Shown: piece after piece, positions 17,599 through 26,939 of the stretch
Layout: every line of letters starts with the position of its first letter
Position numbering within the stretch: position 1 is the first letter of the stretch
Assembly (NCBI RefSeq): GCF_900111835.1
Contig: NZ_FOJP01000001.1
Location: 492,125 to 556,124 of the forward strand
DNA length: 64,000 bases
DNA from: Metapseudomonas otitidis
GTDB taxonomy: Bacteria > Pseudomonadota > Gammaproteobacteria > Pseudomonadales > Pseudomonadaceae
Direction of reading: 5' to 3'
Notes under the pieces: generated by a model
Database searches by the model: none
What the model was told of the DNA's origin: nothing
What the model saw: the letters and a program-made list of their open reading frames with translations, nothing else
Position numbers and translations under genes: made by a program

Positions 17599-18148
17599 GC
17601 TCATTTCCTCCGAGGCTGCGGAGGATAGCAGCCTGGCCGGCCGTGGCGACCGGTATCTGCCGGACCAGTGCCTCGACGGCGGTCTGCAGCAGTTCGGCAC
17701 TGTCCCAGGCGGGGCTGAGGCCGGTGCTGGCGGTGCCTTCCCAGAGCACCTGGCCTGCCAGGTCGGTAATGCGCAGGCGCAGGGTGCCGGTGGCGTCGCG
17801 CAGGCGGTGGATGGCCTGGTAGCCGCCGAGCGGGGTGGGCGGTGCCTCGTCGACACGGAACTCCAGCGGCGCATCCTGCAGGGCCAGCCAGTAGTAGACG
17901 CGCAGCTCCGGCTGCTGGCTTTCGTGGTAGCCGCGCTCAGCCAGTTGCTGGCGCAGCAGCGGGGCGAGCTGTCGATAGTGGGCGCGGTAGGGGGCTTCGC
18001 CCTGCACGGCCTGCTCGGGGGCGATGAGTTCGAAGCTGGCGTGGCCCACCAGAGAAGGGTTGGCCGGATGGGTGACCTGAATGCCGGGGATGTGGCTGGA
18101 GCAGGTGGCCAGTGCCAGGCACAGCAGCAGGACGAGGAACAGGCGCAT
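17564..18148 (-). CDS. DUF4136-type lipoprotein
   Basis: A 194-residue protein with a lipoprotein signal peptide ([15 protein letters not shown], predicted lipidated Cys near residue 17; Thr before the Cys is unusual). The mature part has the look of DUF4136 proteins: [13 protein letters not shown], a segment rising to [19 protein letters not shown] and a C-terminal VLWEGTAS...[10 protein letters not shown]. Such proteins are outer-membrane lipoproteins of unknown function. Its 3' end overlaps cca by 35 bases, and the ycgB stop is 61 bases upstream on the same strand. It corresponds by position to PA0585. Confidence 0.8.
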   Translation of the reverse strand: MRLFLVLLLCLALATCSSHIPGIQVTHPANPSLVGHASFELIAPEQAVQGEAPYRAHYRQLAPLLRQQLAERGYHESQQPELRVYYWLALQDAPLEFRVDEAPPTPLGGYQAIHRLRDATGTLRLRITDLAGQVLWEGTASTGLSPAWDSAELLQTAVEALVRQIPVATAGQAAILRSLGGNEHADIQGGRRRT

Positions 18149-18209
18149 CGACGCTCTCCATGGGCGATGGACCGCATGCTCGGGCGCACCCGGGCAGGCG
18201 GTCAACCGA

Positions 18210-19775
18210 TCAAATGGGCGGGATGACCAGATCCAGGCGCGGGTACTCGCCGTCCTCGCCCCGTTCACCCTTTGGGGGCATGTGGAAGGTCCCCGTGATG
18301 TTGTCGCCGTTGAGTGTTTCCAGGTGGATGTCGAACCCCCACAGGCGGTGCAGGTGGCGCATCACCTCTTCGGTGGATTCGCCGAGCGGTTTTCGGTCGT
18401 GCTGCTGGTGGCGCAGCGTGAGCGAGCGGTCACCCCGGCGGTCGACGTTCCAGATCTGCACGTTGGGCTCGCGGTTGCCGAGGTTGTACTGGGCAGCGAG
18501 GGTTTCGCGGATGATCCGGTAGCCGGGTTCGTCGTGGATGGCCGGGACCAGCAGTTCGTCCTTCTGGTCGTCGTCGAGGATGCTGAACAGCTTGAAGTCG
18601 CGGATCACCTTGGGCGAGAGGAACTGCAGGATGAAGCTCTCGTCCTTGAAGCTCTTCATGGCGAACTTGATGGTGGAGAGCCAGTCGCTGCCGGCGATGT
18701 CGGGGAACCAGCGTTTGTCTTCCTCGGTGGGCTCCTCGCAGATGCGGCGGATGTCGCGGTACATGGCGAAGCCCAGGGCGTAGGGGTTGATGCCGCTGTA
18801 GTAGGGGCTGTCGAAGCTGGGCTGGTAGACCACGCTGGTGTGGGACTGGAGGAACTCCATCATGAAGCCGTCGGTGACCAGGCCTTCGTCGTACAGGTCG
18901 TTCATCAGGGTGTAGTGCCAGAAGGTGGCCCAGCCTTCGTTCATCACCTGGGTCTGGCGCTGTGGGTAGAAGTACTGGGCGATCTTGCGCACGATGCGCA
19001 CGATCTCGCGCTGCCAGGGCTCCAGCAGCGGGGCGTGCTTCTCGATGAAGTAGAGGATGTTCTCCTGGGGTTCGGCCGGGAAGCGGCCCTTGTCCTTGTC
19101 GTCGGACTTGCCATGGCCTTTGGGAATGGTGCGCCAGAGGTCGTTGATCTGCCGTTGCAGGTGCTCTTCGCGCTCCTTCTGCCGGCGCCGCTCTTCTTCG
19201 GCGGAGATGGGGTAGGGGCGCTTGTAGCGGTCGACCCCGTAGTTCATCAGGGCGTGGCAGGAATCCAGCAGATTCTCCACGGCATCGATGCCGTGCCGTT
19301 CTTCGCACTGGTTGATGTACTGCTTGGCGAACACCAGGTAGTCGATGATCGAGCTGGCGTCGGTCCAGGTGCGGAACAGGTAGTTGCCCTTGAAGAAGCT
19401 GTTGTGGCCGTAGCAGGCGTGGGCGATCACCAACGCCTGCATGGTGATGGTGTTCTCCTCCATCAGGTAGGCGATGCAGGGGTCGGAGTTGATCACGATC
19501 TCGTAGGCGAGGCCCATCTGGCCGCGGCTGTACGACTTCTCGGTGCTGAGGAAGTGCTTGCCGTAGGACCAGTGGTGATAACCCAGGGGCATGCCCACGG
19601 AGGCGTAGGCATCCATCATCTGTTCGGCAGTGATGATCTCGATCTGGTTGGGGTAGGTGTCGAGTGCATAGCGTTCGGCCAGGCGGCCGATCTCGCGGTC
19701 ATAGGCTCGGATGAGGTCGAAGGTCCACTCCGATCCCGTGGAGATCGGCTGCCTTTTCTTCTCTTTCGCGGTCAT
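18210..19775 (-). CDS. ycgB: SpoVR/YcgB family protein
   Basis: A 521-residue cytoplasmic protein of the SpoVR family with very strong conservation: TYPNQIEIITAEQMMDAY, YHHWSYGKHF near 73-82, a His-rich IAHACYGHNSFFKGNY near 125-140 and VMNEGWATFWHYT near 285. The biochemical function is unknown. In enterobacteria and Pseudomonas it is encoded with yeaH and the kinase yeaG and is induced in stationary phase and nitrogen limitation. The start at 19775 (MTAKEKKRQP) lies 11 bases downstream of the yeaH stop, so the three genes form one operon. Confidence 0.93.
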   Translation of the reverse strand: MTAKEKKRQPISTGSEWTFDLIRAYDREIGRLAERYALDTYPNQIEIITAEQMMDAYASVGMPLGYHHWSYGKHFLSTEKSYSRGQMGLAYEIVINSDPCIAYLMEENTITMQALVIAHACYGHNSFFKGNYLFRTWTDASSIIDYLVFAKQYINQCEERHGIDAVENLLDSCHALMNYGVDRYKRPYPISAEEERRRQKEREEHLQRQINDLWRTIPKGHGKSDDKDKGRFPAEPQENILYFIEKHAPLLEPWQREIVRIVRKIAQYFYPQRQTQVMNEGWATFWHYTLMNDLYDEGLVTDGFMMEFLQSHTSVVYQPSFDSPYYSGINPYALGFAMYRDIRRICEEPTEEDKRWFPDIAGSDWLSTIKFAMKSFKDESFILQFLSPKVIRDFKLFSILDDDQKDELLVPAIHDEPGYRIIRETLAAQYNLGNREPNVQIWNVDRRGDRSLTLRHQQHDRKPLGESTEEVMRHLHRLWGFDIHLETLNGDNITGTFHMPPKGERGEDGEYPRLDLVIPPI

Positions 19776-19785
19776 GGCGCAGCCC

Positions 19786-21057
19786 TCAGGTAACCAGCCG
19801 GCGCTGGAAGAGTTCGCGGAACACCGGATAGATGTCGGACGCCGAGACGATCTGCTGCTGGGCAAAGGTATCGGCGAACGCCTCGCACACCTGCTCGTAC
19901 TCGAACCACAGCGCCTGGTGCTCGCGCGGGGTGATCTCGACGTAGGTGTAGTACTGGACGAACGGCATGATCTGCTTGATGAGGATGTCGCGGCAGATGG
20001 GTGAGTCGTCGTTCCAGTTGTCGCCGTCCGAGGCCTGGGCGGCATAGATGTTCCATTCGTTGATGGGATAACGCTCGGCCATGATCTCCTGCATCATCTT
20101 GAGTGCGCTGGAGACGATGGTGCCGCCGGTTTCGCGGGAGTAGAAGAACTCTTCCTCGTCCACTTCCTTGGCGCTGGTGTGGTGGCGGATGAACACCACT
20201 TCGATCTTGTCGTAGTTCCGCTTGAGGAACAGGTACAGGAGGATGAAGAAGCGCTTGGCGATGTCCTTGGTCGCTTGGGTCATGGAGCCGGAGACGTCCA
20301 TCAGGCAGAACATGACGGCCTTGGAGCTGGGGTTGGGCTGTTTGACCAGCAGGTTGTACTTGAGGTCGAAGGTGTCGAGGAAGGGCACCCGCTCGATGCG
20401 GGCGCGCAGCCGGGCGATCTCGGTTTCCAGCTCCTGGATGTCGCCGAAGTTGTCCGGCTCCTCACGCTTGAGGCGCGCGAGTTCCTCCTTTGCTTCCCGC
20501 AGCTTGGCGCGGCTGGAGCCGGAGAGGGCGATGCGCCGGGCATGGGCGGAGCGCAGGGTGCGGACGATGTTGATGCGCGAGGGGTTGCCTTCGTTGCTGA
20601 TGCCGGCGCGCACGGTCTTGAAAGTGTCGGCACCGGTCAGGTGGCGTTTCACCAGGTTGGGCAGCTCGAGGTCCTCGAACATGAAGTCGAGGAACTCTTC
20701 CTGGGTGATCTGGAAGACGAATTCGTCCATCCCGTCGCCCTGGTTGCTGGCCTTGCCACTGCCGCGTCCGCCGCCTCCGCCCTGGGGGCGAGGGATGCGT
20801 TCACCGGCGGTGAATTCCTTGTTGCCCGGGTGGACGATGGTCTGCCGGCCGCCACGGCCGTGGTGCAGGACGGGCTCGTCGATGTCGCGGCCGGGGATGC
20901 TGATCTGCTCGCCGTGCTCCATGTCGGTGATGGAGCGCCGGCTGACGGCCTCCTCCACGGCCTTCTTGATGTGCTCGCGGTAGCGCCGCAGGAACCGCTG
21001 GCGGTTCACGGTGCTCTTGTTCTTGCCGTTCAGGCGTCGGTCGATCACATAGCTCAT
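19786..21057 (-). CDS. yeaH: DUF444 family protein YeaH/YhbH
   Basis: A 423-residue protein of the DUF444 family. The N-terminus is basic ([15 protein letters not shown]), a Gly/Arg-rich low-complexity segment lies near 85-105, and the C-terminal half is a von Willebrand A-like domain with the MIDAS-type motif LMDVSGSM near 248. It is the middle gene of the yeaG-yeaH-ycgB stress operon, in which YeaH is thought to work with the kinase YeaG. It follows yeaG by about 90 bases that hold five hairpins, so its level may be set separately. Confidence 0.93.
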   Translation of the reverse strand: MSYVIDRRLNGKNKSTVNRQRFLRRYREHIKKAVEEAVSRRSITDMEHGEQISIPGRDIDEPVLHHGRGGRQTIVHPGNKEFTAGERIPRPQGGGGGRGSGKASNQGDGMDEFVFQITQEEFLDFMFEDLELPNLVKRHLTGADTFKTVRAGISNEGNPSRINIVRTLRSAHARRIALSGSSRAKLREAKEELARLKREEPDNFGDIQELETEIARLRARIERVPFLDTFDLKYNLLVKQPNPSSKAVMFCLMDVSGSMTQATKDIAKRFFILLYLFLKRNYDKIEVVFIRHHTSAKEVDEEEFFYSRETGGTIVSSALKMMQEIMAERYPINEWNIYAAQASDGDNWNDDSPICRDILIKQIMPFVQYYTYVEITPREHQALWFEYEQVCEAFADTFAQQQIVSASDIYPVFRELFQRRLVT

Positions 21058-21060
21058 AGA

Positions 21061-21127
21061 TGCCCCTCCGGGGCAGCGTCAGGCTGCCAACCGCAGGCTG
21101 CGGCGGGGAGCCCCGCACGCAGCGTGC
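21061..21127. repeat. Array of five consecutive hairpins between yeaG and yeaH
   Basis: Five small inverted repeats follow one another almost without gaps: TGCCCC/GGGGCA (21061-21075), GGCAGC/GCTGCC (21072-21088), CCGCA/TGCGG (21091-21103), GCGGGG/CCCCGC (21103-21116) and GCACGC/GCGTGC (21115-21127). They lie in the only long intercistronic gap of the operon. Likely roles are RNA processing, stabilising the yeaG part, or blocking 3' decay; a REP-like origin is possible. Confidence 0.7.
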
Positions 21128-21149
21128 AGCTGATGACTTGCGGCTGCTG

Positions 21150-23072
21150 TTATTGCGACTTGCGTACCCGCAGGTACCACTCGGACAGCAGGCGGACCTG
21201 CTTCTCGGTGTAGCCGCGCTCGACCATGCGCTTGACGAAGTCGTTGTGCTTTTGCTGCTCCTCTTTGCTGCCTTTGGCGTTGAAGCTGATGACCGGCAGG
21301 AGGTCCTCGGTGTTGGAGAACATCTTCTTCTCGATGACCACCCGCAGCTTCTCGTAGCTGAGCCAGCTGGGGTTCTTGCCGTTGTTGTTGGCCCGGGCGC
21401 GCAGCACGAAGTTGACGATCTCGTTGCGGAAATCCTTCGGGTTGCTGATGCCGGCGGGCTTCTCGATCTTCTCCAGTTCCTCGTTGAGGGCCACGCGGTT
21501 GAGGATCTCGCCGGTCTCCGGGTCGCGGTATTCCTGGTCCTGGATCCAGAAGTCCGCGTACAGCACGTAGCGGTCGAAGATGTTCTGGCCGTACTCGCTG
21601 TAGGACTCCAGGTAGGCGGTCTGGATTTCCTTGCCGATGAATTCGATGTAGCGCGGCGCCAGGTACTCCTTGATGTAGCGCAGGTAGCGCTCGCGTACTT
21701 CGGCGGGGAACTGCTCCTGCTCGATCTGCTGCTCCAGCACGTAGAGCAGGTGCACCGGGTTGGCGGCGATCTCGTGGGGGTCGAAGTTGAAGACCTTGGA
21801 CAGGATCTTGAAGGCGAAACGGGTGGACAGGCCGTTCATGCCCTCGTCGACGCCCGCCGAGTCACGGTATTCCTGGATCGACTTGGCCTTGGGATCGGTG
21901 TCCTTGAGGTTCTCGCCATCGTAGACGCGCATCTTGGAGTAGATGTTGGAGTTCTCCGGCTCCTTCAGGCGCGAGAGCACCGAGAACTGGGCGAGCATGC
22001 GCAGGGTGTCGGGCGCGCAATGGGCCTTGGCCAGCGAACTGTTGATCAGCAGCTTGTCGTAGATGCGGATCTCGTCGGTGACGCGCAGGCAGTAGGGCAC
22101 CTTGACGATGTAGATCCGGTCGATGAAGGCCTCGTTGTTCTTGTTGTTGCGGAAGCTGTGCCACTCGGACTCGTTGGAGTGGGCCAGCAGGATGCCGCTG
22201 TACGGGATCGCGCCCAGGCCTTCGGTGCTGTTGTAGTTGCCCTCCTGGGTGGCGGTGAGCAGCGGGTGCAGGACCTTGATGGGCGCCTTGAACATCTCGA
22301 CGAACTCCATCAGGCCCTGGTTGGCACGGCACAGGGCGCCGGAGTAGCTGTAGGCGTCCGCGTCGTTCTGCGGGTACTCCTCCAGCTTGCGGATGTCGAC
22401 CTTGCCGACCAGGGCGGAGATGTCCTGGTTGTTCTCGTCACCCGGTTCGGTCTTCGCCACGGCGATCTGGTTGAGGATCGACGGGTAGAGCTTCACCACG
22501 CGGAACTGGCTGATGTCGCCGCCGAACTCCTGCAGGCGCTTGGTGGCCCAGGGCGACATGATGCTGGAGAGGTAGCGGCGCGGGATGCCGTAGTCCTCTT
22601 CGAGGATCGCGCCATCCTCGGCGGCGTTGAACAGGCCCAGCGGGGACTCGAACACCGGAGAGCCCTTGATGGCGTAGAAGGGCACCTTCTCCATCAGCTG
22701 CTTGAGCTTCTCGGCCAGGGACGACTTGCCGCCGCCCACCGGGCCCAGGAGGTAGAGGATCTGTTTCTTCTCTTCCAGGCCCTGCGCGGCATGGCGGAAG
22801 TACGCGACGATCTGGTCGATGCACTCTTCCATGCCATGGAAGTCGGCAAAGGCCGGATAGCGGCGGATCACCTTGTTGGAGAAGATCCGCGACAGGCGTG
22901 GATCGGAAGAGGTATCCAACAGCTCGGGCTCGCCGATCGCCATGAGCATGCGCTCTGCGGCGGTGGCGTATGCGCTCCTGTCCTGTTTGCAGAGGTCCAG
23001 GTACTCCTGCAGGGAATACTCTTCCTGGCGAGTGGCTTCGAAGCGCTGTTGGAAGTGGCTGAAAATGCTCAT
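21150..23072 (-). CDS. yeaG: PrkA family serine protein kinase YeaG
   Basis: A 640-residue cytoplasmic kinase of the PrkA family, the typical length. The N-terminal AAA+ module holds a Walker A GPVGGGKSS near 110 and later LAHSNESEW; the C-terminal half is the PrkA kinase region with resemblance to eukaryotic kinases. In E. coli YeaG affects stationary-phase and nitrogen-starvation survival. First gene of yeaG-yeaH-ycgB. The start at 23072 (MSIFSHFQQRF) is conserved in the family; the 32 upstream in-frame codons are not supported. The leader before the start is long, and no clear promoter could be assigned. Confidence 0.95.
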   Translation of the reverse strand: MSIFSHFQQRFEATRQEEYSLQEYLDLCKQDRSAYATAAERMLMAIGEPELLDTSSDPRLSRIFSNKVIRRYPAFADFHGMEECIDQIVAYFRHAAQGLEEKKQILYLLGPVGGGKSSLAEKLKQLMEKVPFYAIKGSPVFESPLGLFNAAEDGAILEEDYGIPRRYLSSIMSPWATKRLQEFGGDISQFRVVKLYPSILNQIAVAKTEPGDENNQDISALVGKVDIRKLEEYPQNDADAYSYSGALCRANQGLMEFVEMFKAPIKVLHPLLTATQEGNYNSTEGLGAIPYSGILLAHSNESEWHSFRNNKNNEAFIDRIYIVKVPYCLRVTDEIRIYDKLLINSSLAKAHCAPDTLRMLAQFSVLSRLKEPENSNIYSKMRVYDGENLKDTDPKAKSIQEYRDSAGVDEGMNGLSTRFAFKILSKVFNFDPHEIAANPVHLLYVLEQQIEQEQFPAEVRERYLRYIKEYLAPRYIEFIGKEIQTAYLESYSEYGQNIFDRYVLYADFWIQDQEYRDPETGEILNRVALNEELEKIEKPAGISNPKDFRNEIVNFVLRARANNNGKNPSWLSYEKLRVVIEKKMFSNTEDLLPVISFNAKGSKEEQQKHNDFVKRMVERGYTEKQVRLLSEWYLRVRKSQ

Positions 23073-23312
23073 TGCGTCACCTCGCTGGATACGGGAGCCG
23101 GCGGGATCGGTCACGCGGGTGGGCAGTCGTCCGACGAGTCGGCCGAAGAGAATCCCCCAGTACACCAAATGGTCGCTGCCGATGGCCCGGAACCGGTGTG
23201 CCGGCTCTCCTTTTTGGATGGCCTGCCCTAAGAGTAGTTCGGAATCGGCGAGGTCAAGGATGACGGAGTGATAACAGCGTGTTGCCGTTCGTCAGGAAGG
23301 TGCGCAAGGCTA

Positions 23313-23348
23313 CGGATGGCGCGGGTTTGCGCCATCCGCAGTTTTTTT
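23313..23348. terminator. Hairpin and T-run at the glpE 3' end
   Basis: Perfect stem CGGATGGCGC-gggttt-GCGCCATCCG followed on the plus strand by seven T (23342-23348), the last two inside the glpE stop codon. It is canonical in the plus direction; on the minus strand, in which glpE ends, it lacks a T-run and would act only as a stabilising or weak stop hairpin. Confidence 0.6.
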
Positions 23349-23676
23349 ACTCTTCGCCGCCTTGTGCTACATGGGTGGGGTAGGTGGCGCGCCACAGCTC
23401 GAAGCCACCGTCGAGGCTGTAGACCTCGGAGAAGCCCTGGCCCACCAGGTAGGCGGCGGCTCCCTGGCTGGAGTTGCCGTGGTAGCAGGCGACGATCAAC
23501 GGGGCGTCGAGATCGGCCTGGGCGATGAAGTCGGCCAGGGAGTAGTTGTCCAGGTGGCGCGAGCCGCTGATGTGGCCCTGCGCGAAGCTCTGCGGATCAC
23601 GGATGTCGACCACCACGGCGCCTTGTTCGCGCAGGGCCTGGGCCCGCTCCGGCGGGATTCGCTGGAATTCACTCAT
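23347..23676 (-). CDS. glpE: Thiosulfate sulfurtransferase GlpE (rhodanese)
   Basis: A single-domain rhodanese of 109 residues with [19 protein letters not shown] and the active-site loop ACYHGNSS, whose Cys64 takes the sulfane sulfur from thiosulfate for transfer to cyanide or other thiols. The protein is cytoplasmic. It is the last gene of the lptD-surA-pdxA-rsmA-apaG-apaH-glpE row; its start lies inside the end of apaH (8-base overlap), implying coupled translation. The in-frame upstream ATG at 23697 is less likely. Confidence 0.93.
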   Translation of the reverse strand: MSEFQRIPPERAQALREQGAVVVDIRDPQSFAQGHISGSRHLDNYSLADFIAQADLDAPLIVACYHGNSSQGAAAYLVGQGFSEVYSLDGGFELWRATYPTHVAQGGEE

Positions 23677-24496
23677 GTCGGGGCTCCTTGCAGTCACAGC
23701 TGATGCGCTGGCCGTTGTCGATGTTCAGCAGGGTCATGGTGCCGCCCCAGACACAGCCGGTGTCGAGGGCATGCAGGCCGGGTTCATTGCATTTGCCCTC
23801 GAGGGCTGCCCAGTGGCCGAAGATGATCTTCTGCCCACGGGTCTTGCGGGACGGGTGGGCGAACCAGGGTCGATAGCCGGGCGGGGCGGTGTCCGCGCCC
23901 TCCTTGCTCTTCAGGTCGAGGGTGCCGTCTGCCTTGCAGAAGCGCATGCGGGTGAAGTAGTTGGTGATCACCCGCAAGCGGGTGATGCCGTGCAGGTCGC
24001 TGTCCCAGCAGGCTGGGTCGTTGCCGTACATGCCCTCGAGGAACAGCGGTAGGCGCGCGTCATCTAGCAGCGCCTCCTCCACTTCGGCGGCGCGCTTGAG
24101 CGCCTTGGCCAGCGTCCACATGGGGGGTATGCCGGCGTGCACCATGGCGATGTCGCGGGCCTCGTCGTAGTGGACGAGCTTCTGCCGGCGCAGCCAGTCC
24201 AACAGGTCCCCGGCGTCGGGAGCTTCGATGATTTCCCGCAGGGTGTCGGACTTCTTCAGCCGCTCGACATTGTGAGCCACGGCCAGCAGGTGCAGGTCGT
24301 GGTTGCCGAGCACGCAGGTGACCGAGTCGCGCATGGCAAACAGGAAGCGCAGTGTCTCCAGGGACTTCGGGCCGCGGTTGACCAGATCGCCCACCAGCCA
24401 GAGGCGGTCCCGGGCGGGATCGAAGGCGACCCGGTCGAGCAGGCACTTCAGGGGAACCAGGCAGCCCTGCAGGTCGCCAACGGCATAGGTCGTCAT
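23669..24496 (-). CDS. apaH: Diadenosine tetraphosphatase ApaH
   Basis: A 275-residue metallophosphatase that splits Ap4A symmetrically into two ADP and also acts as a decapping enzyme on Np4-capped RNA in E. coli. The PPP-family motifs are complete: YAVGDLQG at the N-terminus (GDxxG), [11 protein letters not shown] (GDxxxRG) and LGNHD (GNHE/D), with the downstream MVHAGIPP. It lies between apaG (8 bases upstream) and glpE (overlap), the standard order. Confidence 0.97.
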   Translation of the reverse strand: MTTYAVGDLQGCLVPLKCLLDRVAFDPARDRLWLVGDLVNRGPKSLETLRFLFAMRDSVTCVLGNHDLHLLAVAHNVERLKKSDTLREIIEAPDAGDLLDWLRRQKLVHYDEARDIAMVHAGIPPMWTLAKALKRAAEVEEALLDDARLPLFLEGMYGNDPACWDSDLHGITRLRVITNYFTRMRFCKADGTLDLKSKEGADTAPPGYRPWFAHPSRKTRGQKIIFGHWAALEGKCNEPGLHALDTGCVWGGTMTLLNIDNGQRISCDCKEPRHE

Positions 24497-24504
24497 GGCG
24501 GGCC

Positions 24505-24885
24505 TCAGTGCAGTGCGCCGGGTACGGCCAGGCGGAAGGGGGCGATGGGGGCGTCGAAGTGGTGGCCATCCTCGGCCAGCATCTGATAACTGCCCTGCAT
24601 GGCGCCCACGCGGGTGGTCATGACCGTACCGCTGGTGTAGACGTGCTGCGCGCCCGGCTCGATCAGCGGTTGCTGCCCCACCACGCCGGCTCCGCGCACT
24701 TCCTGCACCTGACCGTCACCATCGGTGATGACCCAGTGACGGGAGATCAGTCGGGCGGCCACATCGCCGCTGTTGGCGATGGTGATGGTGTAGGAGAAGG
24801 CGTAGCGGCTGTCGTCCGGCTGCGACTGCTCAGGCAGGTAGCGGGTGGTGACGCTGACGTCGATCTGGTAGCGGGGTTCGGACAC
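24505..24885 (-). CDS. apaG: ApaG protein
   Basis: A 126-residue protein of the ApaG/DUF525 family, a fibronectin-III-like beta sandwich with [29 protein letters not shown] and the loop [15 protein letters not shown]. Its function is not settled; the genetic link to apaH is near universal in proteobacteria, and here only eight bases separate them. Confidence 0.95.
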   Translation of the reverse strand: MSEPRYQIDVSVTTRYLPEQSQPDDSRYAFSYTITIANSGDVAARLISRHWVITDGDGQVQEVRGAGVVGQQPLIEPGAQHVYTSGTVMTTRVGAMQGSYQMLAEDGHHFDAPIAPFRLAVPGALH

Positions 24886-24924
24886 TGGGTGGGCTCTCTC
24901 GCGCGATGAAAAAAGTCTAGGAGC

Positions 24925-25728
24925 TCAGGCGGTGCCTGTCCTGGCGGCAAGCTGGTCGGCCAGACGGACGAACGCGGCCAGGTCCAGTTGCTCGGGACGC
25001 AGGCTGCCATCCACGCCGGCAGCTTCGATGGCTTCGGCGTCCAGCAGGGCCTTCAGGGTGTTGCGCAAGGTCTTGCGGCGCTGGTTGAAGGCTTCGCGAA
25101 CGATGCGTTCCAGCAGGCGGTGATCCTTGGCCGGATGCGGCAGGGTCTCGTGGGGGACCAGGCGGACGATGGCGGAGTCCACCTTCGGCGGCGGGTTGAA
25201 GGCGCCCGGGCCGACGTTGAACAGGTGCTCCACGCGGCAGTGGTACTGGACCATGATCGACAGGCGGCCCCAGTCGCCACCGCCGGGTTCGGCCGCGAGG
25301 CGCTCCACCACTTCCTTCTGCAGCATGAAGTGCATGTCACGGATCAGCGGTGCGTTGTCCAGCAGGTGGAAGATCAGCGGGGTGGAAATGTTGTACGGCA
25401 GGTTGCCCACGACTCGCAGGGAGCGTGGCTCGGCGCCCAACTGGTTGAAGTCGAACTTCAGGGCATCGCCCTGGTTCAGGCGAAAGCGTGGCTCGGCGCC
25501 GAACTTGGCGTTGAGGATCGGGATCAGGTCCAGGTCCAGTTCGATGACGTCGAGTTGCGCGCCACTGCCCAGCAGGCCTTCGGTCAGCGCGCCCTGGCCG
25601 GGGCCGATCTCCAGCAGGTGCTCGCCAGGCTTGGCGTGGATCGCACGCAGGATGCGGTGGATGACGCCGGCGTCGTGCAGGAAGTTCTGGCCAAAGCGTT
25701 TGCGGGCGCGGTGTTGGTATTCGGACAT
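24925..25728 (-). CDS. rsmA: 16S rRNA dimethyladenosine transferase RsmA (KsgA)
   Basis: A 267-residue SAM-dependent methyltransferase that dimethylates two adjacent adenines (A1518 and A1519 in E. coli numbering) in helix 45 of 16S rRNA during 30S assembly. It begins RKRFGQNFLHD, then the SAM motif LEIGPGQGALTEGLL, the acidic ELDLDLI, and the catalytic VGNLPYNIS near 113, with a C-terminal helical domain. Start 25728 (MSEYQHRARKRFGQ) matches the family; the ten upstream codons are not needed. The name rsmA should not be confused with the CsrA-type RsmA. Confidence 0.97.
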   Translation of the reverse strand: MSEYQHRARKRFGQNFLHDAGVIHRILRAIHAKPGEHLLEIGPGQGALTEGLLGSGAQLDVIELDLDLIPILNAKFGAEPRFRLNQGDALKFDFNQLGAEPRSLRVVGNLPYNISTPLIFHLLDNAPLIRDMHFMLQKEVVERLAAEPGGGDWGRLSIMVQYHCRVEHLFNVGPGAFNPPPKVDSAIVRLVPHETLPHPAKDHRLLERIVREAFNQRRKTLRNTLKALLDAEAIEAAGVDGSLRPEQLDLAAFVRLADQLAARTGTA

Positions 25729-25739
25729 AGAGAGGCGGC

Positions 25740-25782
25740 TCCAGGCTTCAAGCTGCAAGCATCAAGCAAGAGCACAAAGCGA
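25740..25782. repeat. GCTTCAAGC/GCAAGC-type short repeat
   Basis: The gap between pdxA and rsmA contains tandem, slightly varied units of the kind CAAGCTGCAAGCATCAAGCA. Similar CAAGC/GCTTG-rich short repeats are scattered between genes in Pseudomonas genomes. The rest of this 144-base gap shows no other feature. Confidence 0.45.
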
Positions 25783-25872
25783 AAAAACGAGGTCGCGTAG
25801 TTTAAGGCAAAAGCGGCGCTGAGGTGCTGCTCGCCGCTGCCCGGTGGCAATCCGGGCAGCGGCCGGTCGGCA

Positions 25873-26871
25873 TCAAGCGGTGCGTTGGCGGCTGGTGGCC
25901 ATCTGGTAGGCGGTCTCCAGCGCCACCTGCAGGCTACCACCGTCGATGCGGCCAGTACCGGCAAGGTCCAGGGCGGTGCCATGGTCCACCGAGGTGCGGA
26001 TGATCGGCAGGCCCAGGGTGACATTCACGGCGGCACCGAAGCCCTTGTACTTGAGCACGGGCAAGCCCTGGTCGTGGTACATGGCCAGGACAGCGTCGCA
26101 GTGCTCCAGGTGCTTGGGGGTGAACAGGGTGTCGGCCGGCAGCGGGCCGACCAGGTCCATGCCCTCGGCGCGCAGGCGCTGCAGGGAGGGCTCGATCACC
26201 TCGATCTCTTCCCGTCCCAGGTGGCCACTTTCCCCGGCGTGGGGGTTGAGGCCGCAGACGAGGATGCGCGGCTGGCTGAGGCCGTATTTGTCCACCAGGT
26301 CGGCGTGGAGGATGCGCGTGACCCGTTCCAGGCGCTCCGTCGTGATGGCGGCGGCGACATCCTTCAGCGGCAGGTGAGTGGTGACCAGGGCGACGCGCAG
26401 GCCCCGGGTCGCGAGCATCATCACCACCTGCTGGGTGCGGGTGAGGTCGGCGAGGAACTCGGTGTGGCCGGAGAAGGCGATGCCGGCGTCGTTGATCACG
26501 CCCTTGTGCACCGGGGCGGTGATCATGCCGTCGAACAATCCATCCAGGCAGCCCTGGCCGGCGCGGGTGAGCGTCTGCAGGACATAGGCCGCGTTGGCGG
26601 TGTCGAGCTGGCCGGCCGTCGCTTCTGCCCCCAAGGGGGTATCCCAGACGTAGAGCGCTCCCGCTTCAGCGGGGACGGTGGGCAATCGCTCGGCTGTGAC
26701 CTCGATGAGGTTGATATCGACGCCCAAGGTGCGGGCGCGCTGCTCAAGCAGTTGCCGGCTGGCGATGGCAATCAGCGGATGGGGTTGGGCTTCGCGAGAA
26801 AGGAGCAGGCACAGGTCGGGACCGATACCGGCAGGCTCACCGGGGGTAAGGGCAAAACGCAGGGGGGGCAT
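25873..26871 (-). CDS. pdxA: 4-hydroxythreonine-4-phosphate dehydrogenase PdxA
   Basis: A 332-residue NAD-dependent enzyme of pyridoxal phosphate synthesis; it oxidises 4-phosphohydroxy-threonine. Family features are ALTPGEPAGIGPDL at the N-terminus, TAPVHKGVINDAG near 132, FSGHTEFLA with a metal/substrate His, LNPHAGESGHLG near 207 and AMYHDQGLPVLKYKGFG near 265. The start at 26871 (MPPLRFALTPG) fits the family; a further in-frame ATG eight codons upstream exists. Second-to-last of the envelope genes in the lptD row: it follows surA by 68 bases. Confidence 0.96.
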   Translation of the reverse strand: MPPLRFALTPGEPAGIGPDLCLLLSREAQPHPLIAIASRQLLEQRARTLGVDINLIEVTAERLPTVPAEAGALYVWDTPLGAEATAGQLDTANAAYVLQTLTRAGQGCLDGLFDGMITAPVHKGVINDAGIAFSGHTEFLADLTRTQQVVMMLATRGLRVALVTTHLPLKDVAAAITTERLERVTRILHADLVDKYGLSQPRILVCGLNPHAGESGHLGREEIEVIEPSLQRLRAEGMDLVGPLPADTLFTPKHLEHCDAVLAMYHDQGLPVLKYKGFGAAVNVTLGLPIIRTSVDHGTALDLAGTGRIDGGSLQVALETAYQMATSRQRTA

Positions 26872-26939
26872 CAGGAGGGCTCCGGCGGGGAACACGGGCG
26901 CTCATTCTAGCGCTGGCGAGTCCCCGCCGGTGAAGCGGG

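Noticed and set aside
18210..20045. ycgB starting at the longer in-frame ATG (20045)
   Set aside because: The extra 90 codons lie inside yeaH and are Ser/Thr/Arg-rich noise; the family start is at 19775.
21060..23231. 723-codon antisense frame over yeaG
   Set aside because: Same artefact; the coding strand shows the complete PrkA family protein.
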